The notes: generated from the letters alone by a model not told the origin. A stretch of 64,000 nt of DNA from Cupriavidus oxalaticus (GCF_016894385.1 NZ_CP069812.1:124001-188000), one strand, 5' to 3'. Numbered from the stretch's first letter, positions 19,373-28,998 are shown. Program-made: numbers and translations.

Positions 19373-20359
19373 ATGAAACGAGTGGCAAAGATGGTTGCGG
19401 CCGCGCTGGCAGTCAGCGCAGTGGGTGTGGCGTCGGGCGCGTACGCCCAGGAGTTCCCGGGCAGCAAGCCGGTGTCGGCGGTGGTGCCGTTCGCCGCGGG
19501 CGGCCCGACCGACAAGGTCTCGCGCGAGCTGACCATGATCATGTCCAAGCACCTGGGCGCGACCATCGTCATCGAGAACCTCGGCGGCGCCGGCGGCACC
19601 ATCGGTGCCAAGAAGGTGGCCCAGGCCAAGAACGACGGCCACACCGTGCTGATCCACCATATCGGCATGGCTACGGCCCCAGCGCTGTACCGCAACCTGG
19701 GCTTCGATCCGCTGAAGGACTTCGAGATGGTCGGTGAAATCGCCGACGTGCCGATGATCCTCGTGGGCAACAAATCGCTGCCGCCGAACAACTTCAAGGA
19801 CCTTGTGCCGTACATCAAGGCCAACGCCAGCAAGCTGTCGATGGCCAACGCCGGACTCGGCTCGGCCTCGCACCTGTGCGGCCTGCTGTTCCAGAGCGCG
19901 ATCCAGACCGAGCTGACCACCGTGCCGTACAAGGGCACGGCGCCGGCGCTGACCGACATCCTGGGCGGCCAGGTCAACCTGATGTGCGACCAGACCACCA
20001 ATATCGCCGGCCAGCTCAAGGCGGGCGCGCTCAAGCCGTACGCGGCCATGCAGGCGCGCCGCGTGGAAGCGTTCAAGGACATCCCGACCGCGGGCGAGCA
20101 GGGCCTGCCGGGCGTGGAAGTCAAGATCTGGCACGCCATGTACGCCCCCAAGGGCACGCCCAAGCCGGTGATCGACAAGCTGTCTGCTGCGCTGCAGAAG
20201 GCCGTGGCCGACCCGGCCTTCCGCGCCAAGATGGCGGAACTGGGTGCCGAGGCCGTGCCGGCCCAGCGCGCCACGCCGGATTCGCTGCGCACCTTCCTGG
20301 GCGCCGAGATCAACAAGTGGACCCCGGTGATCAAGAAGGCCGGCGTCTATGCGGACTGA
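19373..20359 (+). CDS. Bug-family (TctC-like) periplasmic solute-binding protein
   Basis: A 328-residue exported binding protein of the tripartite tricarboxylate transporter superfamily, highly expanded in Cupriavidus and Bordetella. The signal peptide ends in AYA-QEF (about residue 24). Family blocks: KPVSAVVPFAAGGPTDKVSR, IENLGGAGGTIGAKKVAQAKNDGHT, VPYKGTAPALTDILGGQVNLMCD. It is a lone gene without TctA/TctB partners, as is usual for Bug proteins. The ligand, commonly a carboxylate or aromatic acid, cannot be read. A GGAACCAGGAGAAGAG site precedes the start and a strong terminator follows. Confidence 0.92.
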   Translation: MKRVAKMVAAALAVSAVGVASGAYAQEFPGSKPVSAVVPFAAGGPTDKVSRELTMIMSKHLGATIVIENLGGAGGTIGAKKVAQAKNDGHTVLIHHIGMATAPALYRNLGFDPLKDFEMVGEIADVPMILVGNKSLPPNNFKDLVPYIKANASKLSMANAGLGSASHLCGLLFQSAIQTELTTVPYKGTAPALTDILGGQVNLMCDQTTNIAGQLKAGALKPYAAMQARRVEAFKDIPTAGEQGLPGVEVKIWHAMYAPKGTPKPVIDKLSAALQKAVADPAFRAKMAELGAEAVPAQRATPDSLRTFLGAEINKWTPVIKKAGVYAD

Positions 20360-20410
20360 CTCTGCGTGATGTGCGAGGCGCGCCGGCCCGGCCGGCGCGC
20401 GGCAAACCAG

Positions 20411-20442
20411 GGCCATGCGGCGACGCATGGCCTTTTGCTTTT
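20411..20442 (+). terminator. terminator after the Bug gene
   Basis: Nine-base stem GGCCATGCG / CGCATGGCC with a GCGA tetraloop, followed by TTTTGCTTTT. A GC-rich palindrome (GCGCGCCGG...CCGGCGCGC, 20378-20400) just before it may add to termination. Confidence 0.85.
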
Positions 20443-20535
20443 GGCGGCCCGCCTGCCACGCCGCCCGGCTGGCATCCTATATTGGTCAGACCGCACGCGG
20501 CCCGGCCGACCTGCGTGGTCCGGCGCACGCAGGGC

Positions 20536-20564
20536 CTTGAAACCGGCCGGGGGCGTCGCCAACT
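20536..20564 (+). promoter_or_regulatory. sigma-32 (RpoH) type promoter for hslVU
   Basis: CTTGAAA (20536-20542) is an exact heat-shock -35. After 14 bases comes CGCCAACT (20557-20564), close to the CCCCATNT -10 element. Predicted transcription start is near 20572, giving a leader of about 20 bases before hslV. HslVU is a classic RpoH target, which fits. Confidence 0.75.
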
Positions 20565-20593
20565 ACGGTCCTGACATATTCACGGAAGCCACC

Positions 20594-21130
20594 ATGGAAC
20601 AGTATCACGGCACCACCATCGTCAGCGTCCGCCGCGGCAACCAGGTCGCGCTCGGCGGTGATGGCCAGGTCACGCTCGGCAATATCGTGATGAAGGGCAC
20701 CGCGCGCAAGGTGCGCCGCATCTACAACGGCAAGGTGCTGGTCGGGTTTGCCGGCAGCACGGCCGACGCATTCTCGCTGCTCGACCGCTTCGAGGCCAAG
20801 CTGGAAAAGTACCAGGGCAACCTGACCCGCGCCGCGGTCGACCTGGCCAAGGACTGGCGCTCGGACCGCGCGCTGCGCCGGCTCGAGGCCATGCTGATCA
20901 CGGCCGACCGCGACACCACGCTGGTCATCACCGGCAACGGCGACGTGCTCGACCCCGAGGGCGGCATCGCCGCGATCGGCTCGGGCGGCGCGTATGCGCA
21001 GTCGGCCGCAAAGGCGCTGATGGAGAACACCGAGCTGGCGCCGAAGGACGTGGTCGAGAAAGCGCTGACCATTGCCGGCGAGCTCTGCATCTACACCAAT
21101 ACCAACTTCGTCATCGAGACGCTGGAATAA
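20594..21130 (+). CDS. hslV: ATP-dependent protease HslVU, peptidase subunit
   Basis: The 178-residue proteasome-like peptidase. The short propeptide MEQYHG is removed to expose Thr-1 of TTIVSVRRG, the catalytic nucleophile; the GDGQVTLGN block and K-R-Y-type G(K)[10 protein letters not shown] follow. HslV forms a double hexamer that degrades misfolded proteins fed by HslU. The ATG at 20594 lies in GCCACCATGG with a weak upstream ACGGAAG site. It is 39 bases upstream of hslU, under a heat-shock-type promoter. Confidence 0.97.
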   Translation: MEQYHGTTIVSVRRGNQVALGGDGQVTLGNIVMKGTARKVRRIYNGKVLVGFAGSTADAFSLLDRFEAKLEKYQGNLTRAAVDLAKDWRSDRALRRLEAMLITADRDTTLVITGNGDVLDPEGGIAAIGSGGAYAQSAAKALMENTELAPKDVVEKALTIAGELCIYTNTNFVIETLE

Positions 21131-21169
21131 GCGAAGGCGGCAACGCGCGCGCCCTACTGAACGGATACC

Positions 21170-22501
21170 ATGTCGCACACCATGACCCCGTCGGAAATCG
21201 TTTCCGAACTCGACAAGCACATCATCGGCCAGGACAAGGCCAAGAAGGCCGTGGCGGTGGCGCTGCGCAACCGCTGGCGCCGCCAGCAGGTGGCCGAGCC
21301 GCTGCGCCAGGAAATCACGCCCAAGAACATCCTGATGATCGGCCCGACCGGCGTCGGCAAGACCGAGATCGCGCGCCGCCTGGCCAAGCTGGCCGACGCG
21401 CCGTTCATCAAGATCGAAGCCACCAAGTTTACCGAGGTGGGCTATGTCGGCCGCGACGTCGACACCATCGTGCGCGACCTCGCCGAGATGGCGATCAAGC
21501 AGACGCGCGAGTCCGAGATGAAGAAGGTGCGCACCAAGGCCGAGGACGCGGCCGAGGACCGCCTGCTCGACGTGCTGCTGCCGCCGCCGCGCGATATCGG
21601 CTTCTCGCAGCCGGAAGAGAAGGATTCCAACACGCGCCAGGTGTTCCGCAAGAAGCTGCGCGAAGGCCAGCTCGACGACAAGGAAATCGAGCTGGAACTT
21701 GCCGCCGGCGTGCCGAGCATGGACATCATGGGGCCGCCGGGCATGGAAGACATGACCGAGCAGATCCGCTCGATGTTCGCCGGCCTGGGCCAGGGCAAGA
21801 AGGCGCGCCGCAAGATGAAGGTGAAGGAAGCCTTCAAGCTGCTGGTCGACGAAGAGGCCGCCAAGCTGGTCAATGACGAGGAGCTCAAGCACAAGGCCAT
21901 CGCCAATGTGGAGCAGAACGGCATCGTGTTCCTGGACGAGATCGACAAGATCGCCAGCCGCAGCGATATCGGTGGCGGCGAGGTGTCGCGCCAGGGCGTG
22001 CAGCGCGACCTGCTGCCGCTGGTCGAGGGCACCACGGTGAACACCAAGTACGGCATGATCAAGACCGACCATATCCTGTTCATTGCGTCGGGCGCGTTCC
22101 ACCTGTCCAAGCCGAGCGACCTGATCCCCGAGCTGCAGGGCCGCTTCCCGATCCGCGTGGAACTGGAGTCTCTGTCGGTGCAGGACTTCGAGGCCATCCT
22201 GACGCAGACCGATGCCAGCCTGACCAAGCAGTACCAGGCGCTGCTGAACACCGAGGAGGTCAACCTGGTGTTCGCGCCGGACGGCATCCGCCGCCTTGCC
22301 GAGATCGCGTTCTCGGTCAACGAGAAGGTCGAGAACATCGGTGCGCGCCGCCTGTACACGGTGATGGAGCGGCTGCTGGAAGACCTGTCCTTCCACGCCA
22401 CCAAATCGTCGGGCGAGACCGTGACGATCGACGCGGCCTATGTCGACCAGCGCCTTGGCGACCTGGCCGGCAACGAAGACTTGTCGCGCTACGTGCTGTA
22501 A
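21170..22501 (+). CDS. hslU: ATP-dependent protease HslVU, ATPase subunit
   Basis: The 443-residue AAA+ unfoldase of HslVU. It has [23 protein letters not shown] at the start, the Walker [10 protein letters not shown], the GYVGRDV pore loop region, the inserted I-domain (about residues 110-240), Walker [10 protein letters not shown], sensor regions, and the C-terminal tail ending in SRYVL that docks into HslV. Length matches the family. It shares the hslV promoter, and a strong terminator follows 20 bases after the stop. Confidence 0.98.
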   Translation: MSHTMTPSEIVSELDKHIIGQDKAKKAVAVALRNRWRRQQVAEPLRQEITPKNILMIGPTGVGKTEIARRLAKLADAPFIKIEATKFTEVGYVGRDVDTIVRDLAEMAIKQTRESEMKKVRTKAEDAAEDRLLDVLLPPPRDIGFSQPEEKDSNTRQVFRKKLREGQLDDKEIELELAAGVPSMDIMGPPGMEDMTEQIRSMFAGLGQGKKARRKMKVKEAFKLLVDEEAAKLVNDEELKHKAIANVEQNGIVFLDEIDKIASRSDIGGGEVSRQGVQRDLLPLVEGTTVNTKYGMIKTDHILFIASGAFHLSKPSDLIPELQGRFPIRVELESLSVQDFEAILTQTDASLTKQYQALLNTEEVNLVFAPDGIRRLAEIAFSVNEKVENIGARRLYTVMERLLEDLSFHATKSSGETVTIDAAYVDQRLGDLAGNEDLSRYVL

Positions 22502-22522
22502 GCGGGCACGCAGGCCAGAGGA

Positions 22523-22553
22523 AAAGGGCGCACTTCGGTGCGCCCTTTTTCGT
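22523..22553 (+). terminator. terminator of hslVU
   Basis: Inverted repeat AAAGGGCGCAC-TTCG-GTGCGCCCTTT with a UUCG-type loop followed by a T run. A textbook intrinsic terminator. Confidence 0.92.
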
Positions 22554-22604
22554 CCTATCGCGGCCGCAATGCGTTGTCAGTACGTATCCGCCTGCCACAT
22601 CGCG

Positions 22605-22630
22605 GTAAGCATCGTAAGCATTGGTAAGCA
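22605..22630. promoter_or_regulatory. three phased GTAAGCA repeats upstream of a small gene
   Basis: The heptamer GTAAGCA occurs at 22605, 22614 and 22624, i.e. about one DNA helix turn apart. Downstream, at 22675-22688, is the inverted repeat CGGTC-GATT-GACCG. Both lie in the 233-base region before the small exported protein, next to regBA. They look like regulator binding sites; the regulator is not known. Confidence 0.45.
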
Positions 22631-22735
22631 CGCTGGCCGCTCGAGCCGGGCAATGAGACCCTTGCGCACCTTGACGGTCGATTGACCGGTGCGGGAGCCA
22701 CCGCATCCCACTCAACCCACTGGCAGGAGAAATCA

Positions 22736-23038
22736 ATGGTCAACTACAAGACCCGCCGCGTGGTGCTCGCCACCGGAGGCGTGCTGGCCGCACTGGCCGC
22801 GGCCACGGCATTCCTTTGCATCCGTCCCGCTGTGCCATCCGTGCAGGCAGCCGAGGCCACGCAGGCCAAGGCGCGCGGCGCCGCCAGGGCCGCCGCCGCA
22901 ACGCTGGCGCTCGATGCCGGGGCGCTGTTCTCGCTGTCGGACCGGCATGCGGGCGATGCCCTGCGCATCGTCGCGCAGGGCGACACGGCCGAGGCCAGCG
23001 AAGGGCTGGACTGGGAACACGTGCAATTGCGCCTGTAA
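22736..23038 (+). CDS. small exported or membrane-anchored protein of unknown function
   Basis: A 100-residue protein. Residues 8-38 form a signal peptide or membrane anchor (a hydrophobic ATGGVLAALAAATAF stretch), with a possible cleavage after VQA. An Ala/Lys-rich linker follows, then a short conserved-looking end (LFSLSDRHAGDALRIVAQ, DWEHVQLRL). No family is recognised. The ATG is preceded by GGCAGGAGAAATCA. It converges with regA, whose stop is 24 bases away. The upstream region holds phased repeats and an inverted repeat, which argue that it is a real regulated gene. Confidence 0.65.
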   Translation: MVNYKTRRVVLATGGVLAALAAATAFLCIRPAVPSVQAAEATQAKARGAARAAAATLALDAGALFSLSDRHAGDALRIVAQGDTAEASEGLDWEHVQLRL

Positions 23039-23062
23039 GCCGCAACGGCAACGAACCCGAAC

Positions 23063-23677
23063 CTACCGCGACACCGGCCGCTTCCCCAGCTTGCGCTGCA
23101 AGGTGCGCCGGTGCATGTTCAGCGCCCGCGCCGTGGCGGAGATATTGCCGCCATGCTCGGCCAGCACGCGCTGGATATGCTCCCACTCGAGCCGCGCCAC
23201 CGACAGCGGCACCGGCTCTTCCAGCGCGGCCTGCGCCGCGTCTTCCGACACCCCCGCCATCAGCGCCGTCAGGATCGAATCGACATTGGCCGGCTTGGCC
23301 AGGTACTCGTCCGCGCCTTGCTTGACCGCCGCCACCGCGGTGGCGATGCTGGCATAGCCGGTCAGGATCAGGATGCGCGCCTCCGGCAGCGCCTGGCGCA
23401 GCGGCGCGACCAGCTGCAGGCCGGACTCGGCCGGCGCGGTGCTGCCGGCTTCGGGTGGCGGCTCCAGGTGCAGGTCGAGCGTGACGTAGGCAAAGTCGGT
23501 GCGGCCCGCCAGCGCGAGCGCGGTGCGGCCGTCATGGGCCACTTGCACGGCGTAGCCGCGGCGCATGAGCGCGCGTGCCAGCGTGCCGGCAAAGACTTCG
23601 TCGTCGTCGATGACGAGGAACGGCGTGCCCGCCGGTGCGGTGGCTTCGGGAACCGGTTGGAAGGTGTCGTCGGTCAT
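23063..23677 (-). CDS. regA: redox response regulator RegA/PrrA/ActR type
   Basis: A 204-residue response regulator. The receiver domain has the acidic pair DDD (residues 24-26), the phosphorylated Asp in TLDLHLE (D68), Thr in LTGYAS and Lys in AKPAN. The C-terminal Fis-like helix-turn-helix reads NISATARALNMHRRTLQRKL, nearly invariant in RegA. The receiver has an insert after LDLHLE (PPPEAGSTAPAE). RegA controls respiration, carbon fixation and hydrogenase genes in response to redox state. It is 22 bases after regB on the same strand. Confidence 0.92.
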   Translation of the reverse strand: MTDDTFQPVPEATAPAGTPFLVIDDDEVFAGTLARALMRRGYAVQVAHDGRTALALAGRTDFAYVTLDLHLEPPPEAGSTAPAESGLQLVAPLRQALPEARILILTGYASIATAVAAVKQGADEYLAKPANVDSILTALMAGVSEDAAQAALEEPVPLSVARLEWEHIQRVLAEHGGNISATARALNMHRRTLQRKLGKRPVSR

Positions 23678-23699
23678 GGTCTGGAGTGGCCGCGTGGGT

Positions 23700-25088
23700 T
23701 CAGGATGCGCTGCGCGCAGGCGGCGCCGACAGCGTTGACAGCGCGGGCAGCCGCAGCTCGGCCACGGTGCCGCCGCCCGACCGGTTGCGCCAGGCCAGTT
23801 CGCCGCCCATCTGGCGCGCGCCGCTCTGCGCCAGGTACAGGCCGATGCCCTGGCCGCCGTGCTGGCTGGCCACCGGCATTTCGCCGAGATGGCCGCGCAG
23901 TGCCTCGGGAATGCCGTCGCCATGGTCGGCGACGCGGAACGACAGCCACGGCGCCACGTGTCCCGGCTCCATGGCGATTTCCAGCTGCAGCGGCCGGCTG
24001 GAGCGGCCGGCATTCTGCTGGGCGCGCGCGGCGTTGTCGAGCAGGATGGTCAGGATCTGTCCGACGCGCGCGGTCTCCACCGGCTGCGCGCCGGCGCCCG
24101 GCGTGGCGCTTGCCTGCAGGCTGGCGTTGGGATGGCGCAGCTGCCAGCGCTCGGCAAAGGCCGGCAGCCAGGCGTCCAGGCGCTGCGGCGCGAGCGTGGC
24201 CGAGTCCTCGCGCAGCCGCGCCAGGGTGGTGCGGCACAGCGCCAGCTGCTGCTCGACGGTCTGCAGGTCGGGCAGGTAGCTGCGGATCGGCGTGGTGCCC
24301 AGCGCCGCGTCGGAGGCATCGGCGCGCAGCTCGCCGGCGATCACCGCCAGCGTCGCCAGCGGCGTGCCGATCTCATGCGCCACCGCGGCGGCCTGGCCGT
24401 TGAGGTCTTCCACGCGCGCCTCGCGCAGCAGCTGCTCGCGCGCCAGGTTCAGCTGCGCCTCGCGCTGGCGCAGCACGCCCGACAGGCGCGCGACGAACAT
24501 CGCGATCATCACCGCGCTGACGACAAAGTTCAGCCACATGCCCGCCAGGTGGTAGTTCACCGCGTTGTCCGGGTTGTGCAGGTCCAGCGGCACGTATTCG
24601 AACAGCAGCACCGTGTAGCAGGCGAGCGCGTACACCGCCAGCGCGATCACCTGCCGCCACGGCAGGATGGCCGCGGCGATGGCCAGCCCGGGCAGGTAGA
24701 ACGACACAAAGGGGTTGGTCGCACCGCCGGTGTAGAACAGGATCGCCGACAGCGCGGTCAGGTCCACCAGCAGCTGGCCCATCAGTTCGGCTTCGCCGGG
24801 TGCGCTGTTGCGCCGCCTGTGCTGGCGCAGGCGCAGGGCGGTGATCAGGTTGAACAGGGTCTGCAGCCCGAGCACCACCATCAGTGGCCCATACGGCAGG
24901 CGGATGCCGGCGATCGGGTCGCATGCCAGCAGCGTCAGCGCCTGTCCCGACAGCAGCGCCCAGCGCAGCCAGAACAGGCGGCGCAGCGTCACCTGGCCAT
25001 GGCGCGGCGAACTGGCGGCCGGCAAGGGCGACAGGAAGGGCAGGTCAGGCAAGCGGGACGAGGAAGACACGGCTGCGGCGGTGATCAT
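23700..25088 (-). CDS. regB: redox sensor histidine kinase RegB/PrrB type
   Basis: A 462-residue membrane kinase. Six hydrophobic segments lie between residues 35 and 200. The quinone-sensing heptad GGATNPF (121-127) is the RegB hallmark. The H-box is VAHEIGTPLATL (H238), and the redox-active cysteine is in LALCRTTLARL (C285). The ATPase domain shows the N-box (ILLDNAARAQ), ADHGDGIPE and GQGIGLYLAQS. RegB lowers its kinase activity when the quinone pool or Cys is oxidised. It forms a two-gene operon with regA; no senC/prrC homologue is adjacent, but a copper chaperone gene lies divergently upstream. Confidence 0.93.
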   Translation of the reverse strand: MITAAAVSSSSRLPDLPFLSPLPAASSPRHGQVTLRRLFWLRWALLSGQALTLLACDPIAGIRLPYGPLMVVLGLQTLFNLITALRLRQHRRRNSAPGEAELMGQLLVDLTALSAILFYTGGATNPFVSFYLPGLAIAAAILPWRQVIALAVYALACYTVLLFEYVPLDLHNPDNAVNYHLAGMWLNFVVSAVMIAMFVARLSGVLRQREAQLNLAREQLLREARVEDLNGQAAAVAHEIGTPLATLAVIAGELRADASDAALGTTPIRSYLPDLQTVEQQLALCRTTLARLREDSATLAPQRLDAWLPAFAERWQLRHPNASLQASATPGAGAQPVETARVGQILTILLDNAARAQQNAGRSSRPLQLEIAMEPGHVAPWLSFRVADHGDGIPEALRGHLGEMPVASQHGGQGIGLYLAQSGARQMGGELAWRNRSGGGTVAELRLPALSTLSAPPARSAS

Positions 25089-25265
25089 GGCGCGAGTGTA
25101 TCAATGCGGCCGGAAGGTGCCGGGGCGTGCGACACCTTGCCGCATTGGCGGCGCGGTCCCGCGGCTGCCAGACTAGCCGGCTTTGGCCGCCGTCCGCATG
25201 CCCTGGCAGGCCTGCACGCGGCGCGCGGCGCCATGTTCTAATGTCTGCTTTCAGGAGAGACAACG

Positions 25266-25760
25266 ATGCAAGCCAAATTCCGCGCGGCCACGCTGGCCGC
25301 ATCGATTGCCGCACTCGCCTCGGCGCTGGCGTCCGGGGCCGCGCTGGCCCAGGTCGACGTCAGCAACGCCTGGGTGCGCGGCACGGTGCCGACGCAGGCC
25401 GCTTCGGGCGCGTTCATGGTGCTGCATGCGCACGAGAACGCGAAGCTGGTGGGCGTCTCGTCGCCGGTGGGCGACGCCGAGATTCACGAGATGAAGATGG
25501 AAAACAACGTGATGCGCATGCGGCAGATCAAGTCGCTGGACCTGCCCAGGATGCAGAACGTCGAGCTGAAGCCCGGCGGCTACCACGTGATGCTGATGGG
25601 CCTGAAGAGCCAGCTCAAGAAGGGCGATACCGTGCCCCTCACGCTGAAGATCGAGCAGGGCGGCAAGGTGACCGAGCAGAAGGTCAACGCCGAAGTGCGC
25701 GACATGGTGCCGGGCGGCAGCCACGCCGGCCATGCCAGCCACGGCGAACACAAGCACTGA
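25266..25760 (+). CDS. periplasmic copper chaperone PCu(A)C
   Basis: A 164-residue exported protein. The signal peptide ends in LA-QVDVSNAWVRG (about residue 29). The copper motif H(M)x10Mx21HxM is readable: HEMKMENNVMRM, then GGYHVMLMG. The C-terminus adds a His-rich tail (SHAGHASHGEHKH). PCu(A)C delivers Cu(I) to the CuA site of cytochrome oxidase. It is divergent from regB, which suits a link with respiratory control, though co-regulation is only inferred. AGGAGAGACAACG precedes the ATG. Confidence 0.9.
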   Translation: MQAKFRAATLAASIAALASALASGAALAQVDVSNAWVRGTVPTQAASGAFMVLHAHENAKLVGVSSPVGDAEIHEMKMENNVMRMRQIKSLDLPRMQNVELKPGGYHVMLMGLKSQLKKGDTVPLTLKIEQGGKVTEQKVNAEVRDMVPGGSHAGHASHGEHKH

Positions 25761-25801
25761 TCAGACGAGGTGGCCAGGCGCAGCCCTGGCCAACAGCCAT
25801 C

Positions 25802-25972
25802 ATGGCCAACAAGCAGCACGGCACGCGCCAGAAACTGGTGTTCCGCGGGGGCACGCCGTCCGCACCACCTACAAGGCGCCGTGACGCCCGACCACGGCCG
25901 CCGGTGCCCGGTGCCGCCAAGCCCGCGCGGCGGCGTCAGCCGCGCAAGCTGATCGGCTCTTCCGATTCCTGA
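25802..25972 (+). CDS. possible small basic protein
   Basis: A 56-residue reading frame (starts MANKQHGTRQKLVF) rich in Arg and Pro, just after the copper chaperone gene. It overlaps the 3' end of the convergent lysR gene by 37 bases, and no clear ribosome site is visible. It could be real because its start has a natural Lys/Gln-rich composition, unlike GC shadow frames, but evidence is thin. Confidence 0.3.
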   Translation: MANKQHGTRQKLVFRGGTPSAPPTRRRDARPRPPVPGAAKPARRRQPRKLIGSSDS

Positions 25973-26871
25973 CTGGCCGCCGCCGCCAGCACGCGCTCGC
26001 GCAGCCAGGCGTGGGCCGGATCGGCCTCGGTGCGCTCGTGCCAGATCATGCTGAAGGTGAAGTCCTCCAGCGCGAACGGCGGATCGAAGATGGCGTAGCG
26101 CGAGTCTGCCTCCAGCGCCGACAGGCTGCGCCGCGCCGTGGTCAGCACCAGGTTGGTCCCGGCGATCAGCGCCGGTGCCACGCTCCAGTGCGGTACCACG
26201 CAGGCGATCTTGCGGCGCCCGCCGAGCCTGGCGACCGCAGCATCGATCGCGTCCATGCGTTCGCTGTGCGTGGCCACCAGCACATGCGAACGCGCCAGGT
26301 AGGCCACCTGGTCGAGCCGGCCCGTGTCCCGCACCGTGGCCGCATCCACCGCGCAGGCATAGCTTTCCCGGAACAACTCCGCCGACTGCACGCCTTCGGG
26401 CTGGTAGCTGAACACGCCCAGCGCCATGTCGATCTCGCCATCGGCCACCTGTGCGGTCATGCCCTCGCGGCTGGCCTGCGACACCACCAGGTCGATATTG
26501 GGTGCGGCCTTGCGCAGCGCGCGCAGCAGCCGCGGCAGCACCACCAGCGCACCGTAGTCGGACATGGCGAGGCGGAAGCTCCGGCGCGCGGTGGCGGGCT
26601 GGAAGCCGCTCGGCCCCAGCAGGATGCGCACCTGCGACAGCGCTTCGGCCAGCGGGCCGGACAGTTCATGGGCGCGGGCGCTCAGCACCAGGCCGCCCTT
26701 GCCGCGCACCAGGATGGGATCGTCGAGCAGCTGCCGCAGCCGTCCCAGCGCATGGCTGACCGCCGGCTGGCTCAGGTGCAGGCGCAGCGCGGCGCGTGAG
26801 ATGTGGCGCTCGGCGAGCAGTGCTTCAAGCACCACCAGCAGGTTGAGGTCGATTCCGCGTAGGCTATTCAT
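25936..26871 (-). CDS. LysR-family transcriptional regulator (NodD/NahR-like branch)
   Basis: A 311-residue LysR regulator. The N-terminal helix-turn-helix is MNSLRGIDLNLLVVLEALLAER-type with HISRAALRLHLSQPAVSHALGRLRQL, which points to the NodD/NahR/LeuO branch. The effector domain follows from about residue 90. ATG 26871 sits inside the palindrome ATTC-GGT-GAAT. It is divergent from a DMT-type membrane protein gene with 94 bases between them; that gene is the likely target. The inducer is unknown. Confidence 0.88.
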   Translation of the reverse strand: MNSLRGIDLNLLVVLEALLAERHISRAALRLHLSQPAVSHALGRLRQLLDDPILVRGKGGLVLSARAHELSGPLAEALSQVRILLGPSGFQPATARRSFRLAMSDYGALVVLPRLLRALRKAAPNIDLVVSQASREGMTAQVADGEIDMALGVFSYQPEGVQSAELFRESYACAVDAATVRDTGRLDQVAYLARSHVLVATHSERMDAIDAAVARLGGRRKIACVVPHWSVAPALIAGTNLVLTTARRSLSALEADSRYAIFDPPFALEDFTFSMIWHERTEADPAHAWLRERVLAAAASQESEEPISLRG

Positions 26872-26911
26872 TCGGTGAATATTAAACGTATGAAAGCAGA
26901 ATTGGGAATTC
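26870..26911. promoter_or_regulatory. putative LysR operator region in the divergent gap
   Basis: Two inverted repeats with the same ATTC/GAAT letters occur: ATTC-GGT-GAAT (26870-26880) overlapping the lysR start, and GAATT-GGG-AATTC (26899-26911). LysR regulators often bind paired sites in such divergent gaps. Confidence 0.5.
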
Positions 26912-26965
26912 GCTTTGCGATATTTCAAACTGTCAGGCATCGCAGTTTGCCCTACGGAGCGTGAC

Positions 26966-27505
26966 ATGTCAGGCATCCAGTTGCCGAATTCCTTCCCGAT
27001 TTCCTTGCTGTTGCCCCTTGCGACCGCCGTGCTGGCGGGCGCCGTGATCCCGTTCCAGGCAGGCGCCAACGCCACGCTGGGGCGTACGCTGGGACATCCG
27101 CTGGCGGCGACGCTGGTGTCGCTGCTGGTCAGCCTGGCGGCGCTGCTGCCTCTGCTGTGGCTGCTGCGCGTGCCGCTGCCCGCGGCATCGGTGCTGGCGC
27201 GCGCGCCGGCGTGGACCTGGATCGGCGGGGTGCTGGGCGTGTTCTATATCTCGGCCGCCCTGGTGATGGCGCCGAGGCTGGGCGCGGCCGGCTTTATCGC
27301 CGCGGTGGTGGCGGGGCAGGTGCTGGCCGCGCTGGCGGTCGACCAGTTCGGCCTGGCCGGATTTGCGGTGCGGGCCATGACGCCGGCGCGGCTGGCGGGC
27401 GCCGCGCTGATCGTGGCGGGGATGCTGGTGATGCAGTGGGGCAGCGCCGGCGCGTCGTCCGGCCCTGTGCCGGCGGTTCAGCCTTCGGCGGGCTCCGGCG
27501 CCTGA
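26966..27505 (+). CDS. DMT-superfamily membrane protein, YdcZ/DUF606 type
   Basis: A 179-residue integral membrane protein with about five hydrophobic helices. The sequence AVLAGAVIPFQAGANATLGR near the start and GFIAAVVAGQVLAALAVDQFG in the second half match the DUF606 (YdcZ) family of small drug/metabolite transporters. Substrate unknown. ATG 26966 follows ACGGAGCGTG. It is divergent from a LysR gene and its last 28 bases overlap the convergent CWC gene. Confidence 0.82.
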   Translation: MSGIQLPNSFPISLLLPLATAVLAGAVIPFQAGANATLGRTLGHPLAATLVSLLVSLAALLPLLWLLRVPLPAASVLARAPAWTWIGGVLGVFYISAALVMAPRLGAAGFIAAVVAGQVLAALAVDQFGLAGFAVRAMTPARLAGAALIVAGMLVMQWGSAGASSGPVPAVQPSAGSGA

Positions 27506-27708
27506 CCGCCGCGCTGGCGCGCCGCCAGGCAGCCGGGACAGAGGCAGTGCTGGCCGGGCACGATGCGCCGCGCCGGCAGCAGCGGCTGGCTGGCGCACCA
27601 GCACTCGCGCAGCCCCGCCACGTAGCCGCACACGAAGCCGGCGCCGCATTGGCTGCAATGCTCGACGGGGCGAAGCTGGCCGGTCAGGACGGTGGCGGGA
27701 TCGGTCAT
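27478..27708 (-). CDS. cysteine-rich CWC family protein
   Basis: A 76-residue protein with a compact cysteine pattern: HCSQCGAGFVCG, then ECWCASQPLLP and HCLCPGCLAARQ. The CxxCGxxFxC...CWC signature defines the Cys_rich_CWC family, whose function is unknown; zinc or iron-sulfur binding is likely. The frame is open further upstream to 27984, but that part is Arg/Pro-rich shadow; ATG 27708 lies just after AGTTCCCCCGCACC on its strand. It overlaps the convergent transporter gene end by 28 bases. Confidence 0.8.
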   Translation of the reverse strand: MTDPATVLTGQLRPVEHCSQCGAGFVCGYVAGLRECWCASQPLLPARRIVPGQHCLCPGCLAARQRGGQAPEPAEG

Positions 27709-27993
27709 GGTGCGGGGGAACTGGTACGGCGCAGAGCAAGACAAACGGCAAAGGCCGCGGAAGAACGCTGCGCTGTTGCGCGAACGGAACGCCGGCGGGC
27801 CGCCGTGGTGCCCCGTGCGGCGCTTGCCGGGCGGATGGTCGGGCCTGCCCGGGCCGCGGGACTCGCGCCCCGCGCGGTTTCTTGTAAAATCGGCGCCTGC
27901 CATAGCCGGATGGCGCACTTTCGGGCGATCCCTGTTGCGCGCCCTGTTGCGTTTTCCCCCGGCTACGCGGCTGTTAGCCATCATACCTGTTGA

Positions 27994-28929
<936 letters not shown>

Positions 28930-28998
28930 GCGGCCCCGCCGGGGGGCGGGCCACGACCGGCCGCCCCGGCATCCCCATCATCTCCAGAGTCGCCCGGC

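Noticed and set aside
22501..25260. search for CRISPR arrays and phage genes around the small repeats
   Set aside because: The GTAAGCA copies are seven bases long with 2-3 base spacers, which is not a CRISPR array; no phage or transposase genes are near.
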